Shown here piece after piece: positions 1 to 7,515 of a DNA stretch of 64,000 bases (the first letter of the stretch is position 1; each line of letters begins with the position of its first letter). Source of the DNA: Paenibacillus albus (GTDB lineage Bacteria; Bacillota; Bacilli; Paenibacillales; Paenibacillaceae); the NCBI RefSeq assembly GCF_003952225.1, contig NZ_CP034437.1:2308501-2372500 (forward strand), given 5' to 3'. The notes under the pieces are model-generated. The model ran no database searches, was not told where the DNA came from, and saw only the letters and a list, made by a program, of their open reading frames with translations. The position numbers and the translations under genes are program-made.

Positions 1-503
1 CGATCTATGCTTCCGACATTAATGAAGATGTGCTCGGCATTGCAGAGAAGAATTTATCCTTGCTTTCGGCTGCCGGAATCGACAAACGGAAAGAACAGAT
101 TCAAGAATACATAAAGTTGTACAATAAAGCGTCTCATGTTTCGGCTCTTGAAAGTGCTGAACGGCTGAGCCATTTGATTGAGGGTTCAAGTATTGAGAAT
201 GTGACCGCGTTCCAGAGTGATATCACTGCTTCTGATTATAATAAAGTGATGCATCATTCAGTGAATATTGTCATAACAGACCTTCCCTATGGCGACATCG
301 TGACTTGGAGAAGCGACAGCCCAGATCCGTTAAACAACTTTTTTGAACATGCCTATGATCTGTTAGAAGGTTCGCACTCCGTATTAGCAGTTATTGCAGA
401 TAAGAGTCAGAAGCTCAAACACGAGAAGTTCAGAAGAATCGAATTCGTCAAGATCGGCAAAAGACAGATGGCGATATTCGAGCCTATCATTGCCTCCAAT
501 TGA
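1..503 (+). CDS. AviRa-like rRNA methyltransferase, 5' truncated
   Basis: The reading frame is open from base 3, so the gene begins before the window and only its C-terminal ~167 residues are seen. The segment begins with a SAM-binding-type strand (IYASDINEDVLGIAEKN) and carries TDLPYGDIVTW around residues 93-103 of the visible part, an N6/N2-methyltransferase-like (D/N)PPY-type motif. Motif order and wording resemble the AviRa family, known for modifying 23S rRNA and giving avilamycin resistance. That is family knowledge; the substrate here is inferred. An independent terminator follows. It could also be another Rossmann RNA methylase. Confidence 0.6.
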   Translation, partial: IYASDINEDVLGIAEKNLSLLSAAGIDKRKEQIQEYIKLYNKASHVSALESAERLSHLIEGSSIENVTAFQSDITASDYNKVMHHSVNIVITDLPYGDIVTWRSDSPDPLNNFFEHAYDLLEGSHSVLAVIADKSQKLKHEKFRRIEFVKIGKRQMAIFEPIIASN

Positions 504-512
504 AAGGTTAAG

Positions 513-550
513 AGAACCCGTTAACGCACCGGCATTGGGTTCTTTTTTGC
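513..550 (+). terminator. Intrinsic terminator after the methyltransferase
   Basis: AGAACCC (513-519) pairs with GGGTTCT (537-543) and runs into a T-rich tract. It lies 10 bases after the stop codon of the methyltransferase gene. Confidence 0.75.
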
Positions 551-602
551 TTTTGCCGCGAATAAGCGCTTCTGGGTTCGTTAGACGGAGTGACTACAAA
601 GA

Positions 603-643
603 TGCAAAAAAAAAACCGTCACTGCATCAGCTGCAGGACGGCG
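603..643 (-). terminator. Terminator overlapping the stop codon of the glycosyltransferase gene
   Basis: On the minus strand CCGTC plus CTGCA pair with TGCAG and GACGG (one T bulge), followed by ten T residues (615-606). The TGA stop of the glycosyltransferase gene lies inside the descending arm, so coding and termination overlap. Confidence 0.75.
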
Positions 644-1734
644 CGCGAACATTCCATCGGGTTGTATTGTTGATTGCGCTTGTTCATGAGATCCATTCGG
701 TGCTGCACCGACGTATAAGGCTCCTGAATGATTTTGAACCACTTGTCGATCGTCTCGGTGGATTCGAGCATTTCACCGAAGCCGCTTGCAACGAAGTACT
801 CGCAGTTCACTTCTTCTTGCCCTGGGATTGGCTCGTAGAACAGCATGGGGATGCCTTTGCTGAGCCCTTCGGTACAGGTCATGCCGCCTGGCTTCGTGAT
901 CAGCAGATCGGACAGATCCATCAGCTTGTTGATCTCTTTTGTAAACCCGAGCACTTTAATGTTTGGGTGCTGGTAGTTCGGATCGGCGAGCATCTTCTCG
1001 CGCACCTTGTCATTGTTGCCCACGCAGTAGATGAGCTGGACGGAGTCGCGGTAACGCGTCATATACGATAACAGATCGTCGCTGTACATAATCCCCCAGC
1101 CGCCGCCCATAATAAGGACGGTTGGCAGTGCTTTCAGATCAAACTGGGCCTGAAGCTCCGACCGGTCGTACGTCTGCCAGAAATTCGGATGCACAGGTAT
1201 GCCCGTGACCTGAATTCGGCTTGCCGAGGTGCCGCGTTCGGTTAGCTTGTTCTTTACTTCCACGGTTGATACCAAATATTTGGTCACTTCAGAGCTCGTC
1301 CAAGTGCCATGCGCATCATAGTCCGTAATGAGCGTGTAGAGCGGAACGTTAAGTCCAAGCCGCTTCAGCCGCGCTACGACGGCATTCGGAACGGGATGCG
1401 TACACACGATAAGATCGGGCTTCAGCTGTGCAATTACCTGCTCCGTATGCTTGTAGAACAAGCGGTGCAATGCGAGCTGAGTAAATCGGTTCAATGATTT
1501 CTTATATTGTCTGCGATAAAGCGTACCGAGAAGTTTCGGCTGCTTTGTAACGGTTCTACGGTAGGCGGATACAATTAATGGCCCAATAACCGGATTGAGA
1601 AAATTGCCCAGTTCAATCACCCGGGTTTGAATATGAGGATCTAGCGAACGCAGACCGACAGCCAGCGCATAGGCGGCTTGGGTATGGCCGGATCCGAACC
1701 CTTCGGATAAGAGCAACACTCGTTTTTTACGCAT
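619..1734 (-). CDS. UgtP/MGDG-synthase-like glycosyltransferase
   Basis: This 371-residue protein is a GT28-family glycosyltransferase of the diacylglycerol glucosyltransferase/MGDG-synthase type. Such enzymes transfer sugar from a UDP-sugar to diacylglycerol at the cytoplasmic membrane face, feeding glycolipids and lipoteichoic-acid anchors. The N-terminal acceptor domain shows GFGSGHTQAA near residues 11-20. The C-terminal donor domain shows MGGGWG near 209-214 and ITKPGGMTCTEGLSKGIPM near 279-297, the sugar-nucleotide site. There is no signal peptide, as expected for a monotopic enzyme. It is a single-gene unit divergent from kapB. The sugar and exact acceptor cannot be read from sequence. 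Confidence 0.85.
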   Translation of the reverse strand: MRKKRVLLLSEGFGSGHTQAAYALAVGLRSLDPHIQTRVIELGNFLNPVIGPLIVSAYRRTVTKQPKLLGTLYRRQYKKSLNRFTQLALHRLFYKHTEQVIAQLKPDLIVCTHPVPNAVVARLKRLGLNVPLYTLITDYDAHGTWTSSEVTKYLVSTVEVKNKLTERGTSASRIQVTGIPVHPNFWQTYDRSELQAQFDLKALPTVLIMGGGWGIMYSDDLLSYMTRYRDSVQLIYCVGNNDKVREKMLADPNYQHPNIKVLGFTKEINKLMDLSDLLITKPGGMTCTEGLSKGIPMLFYEPIPGQEEVNCEYFVASGFGEMLESTETIDKWFKIIQEPYTSVQHRMDLMNKRNQQYNPMECSRAVLQLMQ

Positions 1735-1868
1735 TTCTTCACCTGCTTCTCTAACCGGATCGACAACTCACAATTATGCTTATACTCAATATTACGATGC
1801 ATCAATAAACAACACAAGATTGGAATTAGCACTTGCGGTTATCCGGCACCTTAATCTATCCTAAAAAA

Positions 1869-1887
1869 TAGGAGTTTTGTGCTCCTA
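1869..1887 (+). promoter_or_regulatory. Small inverted repeat in the kapB 5' region
   Basis: TAGGAG and CTCCTA form a perfect 6-bp inverted repeat around a 7-base loop, ending 28 bases before the kapB start. It could be a weak RNA hairpin or an operator half-site pair. No T tract follows, so it is not a terminator. Confidence 0.3.
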
Positions 1888-1915
1888 AAGCAAAAGAATG
1901 AGAATGGAGTGGTTA

Positions 1916-2305
1916 ATGATGCAGCAAGAAAAATGGATTCCGGAGATTGGTACAATTGTAGCCTTTACCTATAAATCAGGACAATATGCAGGGGAAGTCA
2001 TGGAAACAAACGGGCCGCGAGCGCTGCTTAAGGTGCTGGCAGTGCTCAAGCATCCTGAACAAGGGGATCTGCACAACCCGTACAATCCGGATGTGGCGAT
2101 GTTTCACGAGCGCAGGGCGCTGAGCTACACGGAGAAAACGAATGTCCCTTACGGCGATATCAAACCTTTTCGCAGTGAATTGCCATCGTATAAAGATTCG
2201 CTCGACCTTGCAGTGCAAGCGGAGATCGAAGCCGTTGATCGCCTGAAGCGCTGGGCGGAGCGCAGTCTGGAGCAGCTGCAGCAGCTGGGGAAAGAGTACA
2301 AGTAA
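1916..2305 (+). CDS. kapB: KapB-like kinase-associated sporulation protein
   Basis: This 129-residue protein matches the kinase-associated KapB family, which in Bacillus subtilis supports the sporulation phosphorelay kinases feeding Spo0F. The recognisable core is LLKVLAVLKHPEQGDLHNP followed by MFHERRALSYTEKTNVP. The N-terminal IGTIVAFTYKSGQYAGEV segment is the usual small beta-barrel. I chose the ATG at 1916 because GGAG at 1906-1909 sits 6 bases upstream; an in-frame ATG at 1898 has no ribosome-binding site. There is no lipobox despite the historical name lipoprotein. The phosphorelay role is inherited from the family. Confidence 0.85.
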   Translation: MMQQEKWIPEIGTIVAFTYKSGQYAGEVMETNGPRALLKVLAVLKHPEQGDLHNPYNPDVAMFHERRALSYTEKTNVPYGDIKPFRSELPSYKDSLDLAVQAEIEAVDRLKRWAERSLEQLQQLGKEYK

Positions 2306-2329
2306 GTAACACTTAAGGAGCTGACATGT

Positions 2330-2857
2330 ATGAGCAAGCAAGTTCTTGCGCGTGAAATTTACGCTGCATCGCGATTGTCGGGGGAGTTCACGCTCCGATC
2401 GGGCCAACAATCGGATACGTATTTTGACAAATACATGTTTGAAGCGAATCCTCGTCTGCTTAGCGCGATTGCAGCAGAGCTGTCTCCGTACATTCCCGTT
2501 GGCACGCATGTTCTGGCAGGGCTTGAGATGGGGGGCATTGCGATTGCGACAGCGCTATCGTTACATACGAATATTTGTGCTGCTTTTGTCAGGAAGCAGG
2601 CGAAGACATACGGTACAAGGAAGATTGCGGAAGGTTGCGAAGTTCGCGGCCAGAACGTATGTATCATCGAAGATGTCGTTACGACAGGCGGGCAGATTCT
2701 GCAAAGTGTGAAGGAGCTGCGGGATGCAGGCGCAATTGTGCAGCATGTCGTCTGTGTCATCGAGCGTCACCCGGACGGACGAGCTAATCTGGAGGCAGCA
2801 GGGCTGAAGCTGCATGCGCTGCTTACAATGGAAGAGCTAATAAATTCTGCAGAATGA
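2330..2857 (+). CDS. Orotate phosphoribosyltransferase-like protein
   Basis: This 175-residue type I phosphoribosyltransferase carries the PRPP-binding signature VCIIEDVVTTGGQ near residues 108-120. It also has the orotate-PRTase-like flexible loop FVRKQAKTYGTRKIAEG near 85-101 and the N-terminal SGEFTLRSGQQSDTYFDKY. PyrE would convert orotate and PRPP to OMP in pyrimidine synthesis. It is shorter than the usual ~205-215 residues and lies outside any pyr operon, 24 bases after kapB and probably cotranscribed with it. It may be a second PyrE or a paralogue with another base specificity. Confidence 0.75.
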   Translation: MSKQVLAREIYAASRLSGEFTLRSGQQSDTYFDKYMFEANPRLLSAIAAELSPYIPVGTHVLAGLEMGGIAIATALSLHTNICAAFVRKQAKTYGTRKIAEGCEVRGQNVCIIEDVVTTGGQILQSVKELRDAGAIVQHVVCVIERHPDGRANLEAAGLKLHALLTMEELINSAE

Positions 2858-2862
2858 CTAAA

Positions 2863-2885
2863 TGACCGCATTGTAATTATGGTCA
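2863..2885. promoter_or_regulatory. TetR-type operator TGACC-N13-GGTCA, copy 1
   Basis: TGACC at 2863-2867 and GGTCA at 2881-2885 are separated by 13 bases. The site overlaps a plausible promoter (TTGTAA at 2871-2876, 17-base spacer, TAATAT at 2894-2899) for the TetR gene. The same arms with the same spacing recur before the YhgE-like gene. Confidence 0.65.
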
Positions 2886-2936
2886 GTTTTTGATAATATG
2901 AGTATCAACGAAGTGAACAAAGGAGGCTGCGGCATC

Positions 2937-3524
2937 ATGGAACAGAAGAAGCCGGTCGATCGCAGGCTGCAGATTGTTGAAGCGGCTGCGAAGTCTTTTG
3001 CCATGTTTGGCTACAAAGCGACCACGATGGAGCTGGTGTCCAAAATCGCTGCAGTCGGCAAAGGCACGATCTATACGTTCTTCGCGACGAAGGAAGATCT
3101 CTTCAGCGAAATTATCGGTCAGCTCTGCACAGAATTACGAGTGCTTGCTGAACGAGTCATTGACCGGGAACGGAATTTCTTCGATAATTTAGCCGCAGTG
3201 CTTTACGAGCTGCTGTTATTCCGCGAGAAGCACGAGCTGATCGTTAAGCTGTCACAGGAGGTACGCGACATCGGCACGCCGATGGCGAAGGACGGCATCG
3301 CGAAGATGGAGACAGCAATCCATACCTTCATTAAGCATGAGGTTGAACTTGCGGTACAGAAAGGCGAGCTTCGCGCAGTAAACCCTGGGCTGACCGCTTT
3401 CATGATGCTCAGGATGTATGTTGCTCTCGGCGCGGAGTGGAACAAGCATCACGAACCGTTGACGCGGGAAGAGATTGCTGATTATTTTACATCGCTGCTG
3501 CGCGACGGGATTACTGCGAATTAG
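2937..3524 (+). CDS. TetR-family regulator (YhgD-like)
   Basis: This 195-residue regulator starts at the ATG at 2937, 10 bases after an AAAGGAGG ribosome-binding site; the in-frame upstream ATG at 2898 lacks one. The N-terminal helix-turn-helix reads AAKSFAMFGYKATTMELVSK then VGKGTIYTFFATKEDLFSEI, typical TetR wording, followed by an all-helical ligand-binding half. It precedes a YhgE/Pip membrane gene, the arrangement of yhgD-yhgE in B. subtilis. Identical dyads in front of both genes suggest it represses itself and its neighbour. The inducer is unknown. Confidence 0.85.
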   Translation: MEQKKPVDRRLQIVEAAAKSFAMFGYKATTMELVSKIAAVGKGTIYTFFATKEDLFSEIIGQLCTELRVLAERVIDRERNFFDNLAAVLYELLLFREKHELIVKLSQEVRDIGTPMAKDGIAKMETAIHTFIKHEVELAVQKGELRAVNPGLTAFMMLRMYVALGAEWNKHHEPLTREEIADYFTSLLRDGITAN

Positions 3525-3556
3525 TCCATTCCCGAAAATAACGATATCAATAAAGT

Positions 3557-3583
3557 AAGCGGCGGTTGCTGCTTCTTTTTTTG
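3557..3583 (+). terminator. Terminator after the TetR gene
   Basis: AAGCGGC pairs with GCTGCTT (one G-T pair) around a GGTT loop and is followed by CTTTTTTT. It separates the regulator from the membrane-protein transcript. Confidence 0.65.
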
Positions 3584-3591
3584 AGATGAAT

Positions 3592-3614
3592 TGACCAAAA
3601 GTACAAAATGGTCA
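3592..3614. promoter_or_regulatory. TetR-type operator TGACC-N13-GGTCA, copy 2
   Basis: TGACC at 3592-3596 and GGTCA at 3610-3614, again 13 bases apart, lie 28 bases before the start of the YhgE-like gene. The left arm is part of a TTGACC element that could act as a -35 box. Confidence 0.65.
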
Positions 3615-3641
3615 TTTGTTCATAAAATGTAGTCGAAAGGT

Positions 3642-5669
3642 GTGAGGAAAGTGAAGGCTTTATCATTTACCGGCAAGGAATTTGTGCGCATTATGCGCAA
3701 TCGGAAGCTAATTATCTCGATCATCGGCGTCATGTTCATCCCCATTATGTACAGCGGGATGCTGATCGGTTCGTTCTGGGATCCGTACGGCAAGCTGAAT
3801 GAGTTGCCAGTCGCGGTTGTGAATGAGGATGCAGGCGCGCAGTTCAAAGGCAAATCGCTCACGGTCGGCAGCGATCTTGTCAAGGAGCTGAAGGTGAACG
3901 AGGATTTTAAATGGGATTTTGTCGATCGAGCTGCTGCCAAGCAGGGACTTCAAGATGGCAAGTATTATTATGCCGTAGAAATACCGGCATCTTTCTCAAA
4001 GCAAGCGACGACGCTGCTGGATGAGAAGCCGCAGCCGGCTGAGCTCACGTACATGTCTAACGACAGCGGGAACTACTTGGCTGCGAAGATCGGACAGAGC
4101 GCGGTTTCGAAGCTGCAAACGGAAATTTCGCAGCAGGTGACGAAGGCGTACGCGGAGGCCGTGTTCGATAATATCGGCGAAGCTTCCGAAGGCATCGCCA
4201 AAGCGAGCGATGGCGCAAGCCAGCTGAGCAGCGGCGCTGCAGATGCGAAAAGCGGAGCAGAGCTTCTGCGCGATAATGTCGCGAAGCTTGCAAGCAGCAC
4301 GAAGCAGCTTGCTGGCGGCGTAGCAACGCTGGACAAAGGCGCGGAGCAGCTTGCCAGCGGTACCGCGCAAGTAAGCGAGGGCGCGCACGGCTTGTCCGCC
4401 GGCCTCGGCAAGCTTGAAGCCGCTGGCGGCAAGCTCAGCGGCGGCGCGGATAAGGCTGCCTCGGCCGCGGAGCAGCTGGCCGAGGGGCTAGCTTCTGCGA
4501 AGCAGGGCAGCGCGCAGCTGGCCGGCGCAGCCGAGAAGCTGTCGGCGGCGCTCGAAGCGTACGCCGCCGCGCAGCCTGATGCAGCGCAGGATGCGGCGCT
4601 GCAAGGTCTTATCGGCGCAGCCCGCGAGGTATCCGCGGGTGCGGCCGGGCTCTCCGGCGGCAGCGCGAAGCTGGCCGCCGGCGGGGCGGAGCTGCAGCGC
4701 GGGCAGAGCCAGCTACAGCAAGGGCTTGGAGCGCTGCAGCAGGGGCTCGCTAGCGCCAGCAGCAACGGCGCCAAGCTCGCAGCTGGCGCTGACAGCGCCG
4801 CGGATGGCGCCGCGCAGCTAGCTAGCGGCGCAGCCGCCGCTGGCCGCGGTGCGGCGCAGCTTGCCGACGGGTCCGGCAAGCTGGCAAGCGGCTCCGCCGA
4901 GCTCGCGAGCGGCACGGCTAAGCTCGCGGACGGCTCCGCCGAGCTGTCGAGCAAGCTAGGCGACGCCGCAGGCGAGACCGGAGGCATCATCGGAACCGAT
5001 GCCCTGTACGACATGTTCGCGAAGCCTGTTGGGGTCGACGAAGAGAAGCTGACGGAAGTGCCGAACTACGGCACGGGCTTCACGCCTTACTTCCTGTCGC
5101 TCGGTCTGTTCGTCGGAGCTCTGCTCTCAACGACAGTGATGCCGATGCGCGAGACTGGAACGCGGCCAACCTCCGGCTGGAGCTGGTTCGTTAGCAAGCT
5201 GTCGCTCTTCGCCATCGTTGGTCTTGTACAAGCGACAATTGCCGATTTGATTCTGATCTATGGCATTGGGCTGCATGTGAACCATATGGGCGCATTCATC
5301 GGCATGTCGCTGCTCGCAAGCTTCACGTTCATGATGATTATCCAGTTCCTTGTTACACTGCTGGATAATCCGGGCCGCTTCGTCTCCGTCATCCTGCTTA
5401 TCCTGCAGCTGACAGGCAGCGCCGGCACTTATCCATCCGAGCTTGTGCCGTCCTGGCTGCAGCATGTTGGCGATTGGCTGCCAATGACTTACACGATCAA
5501 AGCGTTCCGCGAAATCGTCACAGGCAATGAGCTCGAGATTACAGGCAGCATGGCGATCCACGTCGCACTGTTCGCAGTTGTCTCCGCAGTGTTGACGCTG
5601 CTCGTCTTCATCATGATGCACCGCAAGGAGAAACGCCAAGGTGCAGCACCGATCGAGCTGACAGCATAA
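3642..5669 (+). CDS. YhgE/Pip-domain membrane protein
   Basis: This 675-residue protein is a YhgE/Pip family member, related to the lactococcal phage infection protein and ABC-2-type exporters. One membrane segment lies near residues 22-40. A long extracytoplasmic region follows; residues ~190-450 are packed with short repeats of the type L-A-S-G-A, predicted to be helical. Five membrane segments lie near 475-497, 521-545, 550-575, 581-600 and 640-662. GTG codons at 3642 and 3651 are both possible starts; AAAGG at 3636-3640 fits 3651 better. The repeat section is GC-rich and full of inverted repeats. It was probably derepressed through the preceding TetR protein. Its substrate is unknown. Confidence 0.85.
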   Translation: MRKVKALSFTGKEFVRIMRNRKLIISIIGVMFIPIMYSGMLIGSFWDPYGKLNELPVAVVNEDAGAQFKGKSLTVGSDLVKELKVNEDFKWDFVDRAAAKQGLQDGKYYYAVEIPASFSKQATTLLDEKPQPAELTYMSNDSGNYLAAKIGQSAVSKLQTEISQQVTKAYAEAVFDNIGEASEGIAKASDGASQLSSGAADAKSGAELLRDNVAKLASSTKQLAGGVATLDKGAEQLASGTAQVSEGAHGLSAGLGKLEAAGGKLSGGADKAASAAEQLAEGLASAKQGSAQLAGAAEKLSAALEAYAAAQPDAAQDAALQGLIGAAREVSAGAAGLSGGSAKLAAGGAELQRGQSQLQQGLGALQQGLASASSNGAKLAAGADSAADGAAQLASGAAAAGRGAAQLADGSGKLASGSAELASGTAKLADGSAELSSKLGDAAGETGGIIGTDALYDMFAKPVGVDEEKLTEVPNYGTGFTPYFLSLGLFVGALLSTTVMPMRETGTRPTSGWSWFVSKLSLFAIVGLVQATIADLILIYGIGLHVNHMGAFIGMSLLASFTFMMIIQFLVTLLDNPGRFVSVILLILQLTGSAGTYPSELVPSWLQHVGDWLPMTYTIKAFREIVTGNELEITGSMAIHVALFAVVSAVLTLLVFIMMHRKEKRQGAAPIELTA

Positions 5670-5685
5670 GCATCATTCTTCCAAA

Positions 5686-5750
5686 TAAAAAAGGGCAAGG
5701 CCTCCAAGCAGTTCAACCAACTGCGCGAGCCTTGCCCTTATTTTTTATTT
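5686..5750. terminator. Bidirectional terminator between convergent genes
   Basis: AAGGGCAAGGC (5691-5701) pairs perfectly with GCCTTGCCCTT (5729-5739). An A tract lies to the left and a T tract to the right, so it serves the YhgE-like gene and the convergent hydrolase gene. Confidence 0.85.
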
Positions 5751-5759
5751 GCTTGCGCC

Positions 5760-7127
5760 CTAACTGTGAATAAACACCGTTGCGATCGGCTTCCGGTAAG
5801 CGACCTTATAGCCGAGTCCCTTCGAGAGCGCAGCGAGCGGCAGATAGGTGACGGAGTTGCCGCCAACCTGCTGCAAGTAAGCAGGTGTTTCCAGCGGCAT
5901 GGATTGGCCGTTCACTTTCATCGTTGACGCGCCAATCGTGAAGGCGACTTTATTGCTGCCGGATGTAACCGTTGCGGTACGCGTTCTACCGTCCCAGGCG
6001 AGAGTTGCACCCAGCGCAGTCGCGATATCGCGCATCGGCAGGAACGTCGTGTTGTTCTTAAGAACAGGCTTGTTGGCACCTGTCAAATCTTTTCCGTTCA
6101 CCACGACACGAAGCGGCGCACCTTCTTGAAGCGGTGCCGGATCGCGGTAATCGCCCCAGATGCCTGTCGCAAACTGGCGTCCCATGACATCGTAGCCGGA
6201 CTGCTTCGGATGGATATCACCTTTCAATATATTCGTATAGGTAAATTCGTTCCCAAGGAACGGATCAGCTACATCGACCATACGCACATCGAACCCTTCT
6301 TGCTTCAGCTTCGCAGCTAGTGCTTCGTCCAGCGATCTCAGCTTGTCGACGCCGTTGGTCAATACTTTGTACTGTTCTTCTGTAATTGCCTTGTTAATGA
6401 TTGAAGGCGCAGGCACCGGCAAATACTGATCGGCAAAAACAAGCGTCGCCTTCGGATTCAAGCTCAATATGGTGCGCAGAGAAGATTCAAGCGTCGGGAT
6501 GTAGCTGTCCAAGTGGCTGTCTAGCCGCGATTTCAGCTGATCCGCACTAAGCGATTCATCTTTGATCTCATTGAAGAGCGAGAGGAAGTCATTGCCGCCA
6601 ATGGTCATTACGACAAGATCGGCTTTCTTCAAATCACTGACGAGCTGCGCGGATTTGGCAACCGTCTCTTCGGCAAGGGGATATGTAGATAAGTTCGGTT
6701 GGATTTGCTCTGCCGTCACTGACTTGCCGGCGGCCGCAGCGTCGAGCAGTCCTTTCAGCCCGGTAGTCTTCAGCGCGATGATGCCATAATTATTCAAATC
6801 GGCATTGCCGCGGTATAGTGCCTGCTCATATACGCGTTCCACGTAGCCGTACGGAATCGAAGTCACTGTCATGCCAAGCTCGTAGCCCGCCGTAAGCGAG
6901 TCACCGACTGCAACGATATGCAGCGGTTGATTTACTTTTGCCTGCGGAGCGGGAACCGGCGCTGCCTGCGCAGCAAACGAAACCGCAGCCGTTTTACCTT
7001 CGCTCACTGATGCAGGCGCATCCGCATATGATCCATAGACCCCAGAAGATCCGATTAAAAGTGCAGCTGCCGTTAATGATACAATCCATTTTGGTGACTT
7101 CCTGAAATTACTAAACAATAAATCCAC
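5760..7127 (-). CDS. Secreted SGNH/GDSL hydrolase with copper-amine-oxidase-N domain
   Basis: This 455-residue exported esterase/lipase-type hydrolase has a hydrophobic export segment at ~14-34. The SGNH catalytic blocks are GDSL (Ser77), GGND (177-180) and GDIHP (Asp304, His306). Residues ~340-455 match a copper-amine-oxidase N-terminal-like domain (LPMRDIATALGATLAWD; YLPLAALSKGLGYKV), a common module in surface proteins of Paenibacillus. A proline/alanine-rich linker lies at 55-66. The substrate is unknown: acetylated cell-wall or plant polysaccharides and lipids are all possible. It is monocistronic. Confidence 0.88.
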   Translation of the reverse strand: MDLLFSNFRKSPKWIVSLTAAALLIGSSGVYGSYADAPASVSEGKTAAVSFAAQAAPVPAPQAKVNQPLHIVAVGDSLTAGYELGMTVTSIPYGYVERVYEQALYRGNADLNNYGIIALKTTGLKGLLDAAAAGKSVTAEQIQPNLSTYPLAEETVAKSAQLVSDLKKADLVVMTIGGNDFLSLFNEIKDESLSADQLKSRLDSHLDSYIPTLESSLRTILSLNPKATLVFADQYLPVPAPSIINKAITEEQYKVLTNGVDKLRSLDEALAAKLKQEGFDVRMVDVADPFLGNEFTYTNILKGDIHPKQSGYDVMGRQFATGIWGDYRDPAPLQEGAPLRVVVNGKDLTGANKPVLKNNTTFLPMRDIATALGATLAWDGRTRTATVTSGSNKVAFTIGASTMKVNGQSMPLETPAYLQQVGGNSVTYLPLAALSKGLGYKVAYRKPIATVFIHS

Positions 7128-7237
7128 ATCCTTTTGGTTATTTATGCGTTACAATGGTGATACAATTTTCTGAGAATTTTTCAGATTGCTGCTGTGATGT
7201 GTTAAAGAAGAGTTATCATTACCATAAAAATATTGAA

Positions 7238-7267
7238 TTGAAATTCATTACGCTCTGATGGTACAAT
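7238..7267 (+). promoter_or_regulatory. Candidate sigma-A promoter of gltB
   Basis: TTGAAA (7238-7243), an 18-base spacer and TACAAT (7262-7267) give a plausible vegetative promoter. Transcription would start near 7274, leaving a leader of ~240 bases before the gltB start. Confidence 0.5.
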
Positions 7268-7308
7268 CAAATAATAACGAAATTCGTACACCGCTGATTT
7301 ACAAGAAG

Positions 7309-7356
7309 GATGCTGAAGAGCACGGCATGCTGTACAGCCGCCTCAGCGTCTTTTTT
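7309..7356 (+). terminator. Leader terminator (possible attenuator) upstream of gltB
   Basis: GATGCTGA (7309-7316) pairs with TCAGCGTC (7343-7350, one G-T pair) with a CGGC/GCCG inner helix, followed by six T residues. No plus-strand gene ends here, so it would stop transcripts from the candidate gltB promoter. CGCTGA at 7292-7297 could pair with TCAGCG of the terminator arm, and CACCGCT at 7289-7295 with AGCGGTG at 7394-7400, giving possible alternative folds. The remaining gene-free bases 7128-7237 and 7357-7515 hold nothing else I recognise. Confidence 0.6.
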
Positions 7357-7515
7357 CAAATCATTTCAAGCTGACACGTCTGTTTTGGTCCTAAGCGGTG
7401 ACCGCGTGTACACCTTCATTCTAAGCGATAGCGCGCTGGAATTGAAGCCGGATTCCATGAATAAGAATCCATTCCTCTGTTTATTCAAAATTTCTCATAG
7501 AAAGGTTGCATCCAA

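Noticed and set aside
4073-5014. 313-codon minus-strand frame rich in Ala, Ser and Pro
   Set aside because: Antisense shadow of the repetitive GC-rich part of the YhgE-like gene; the composition only mirrors the sense codons.
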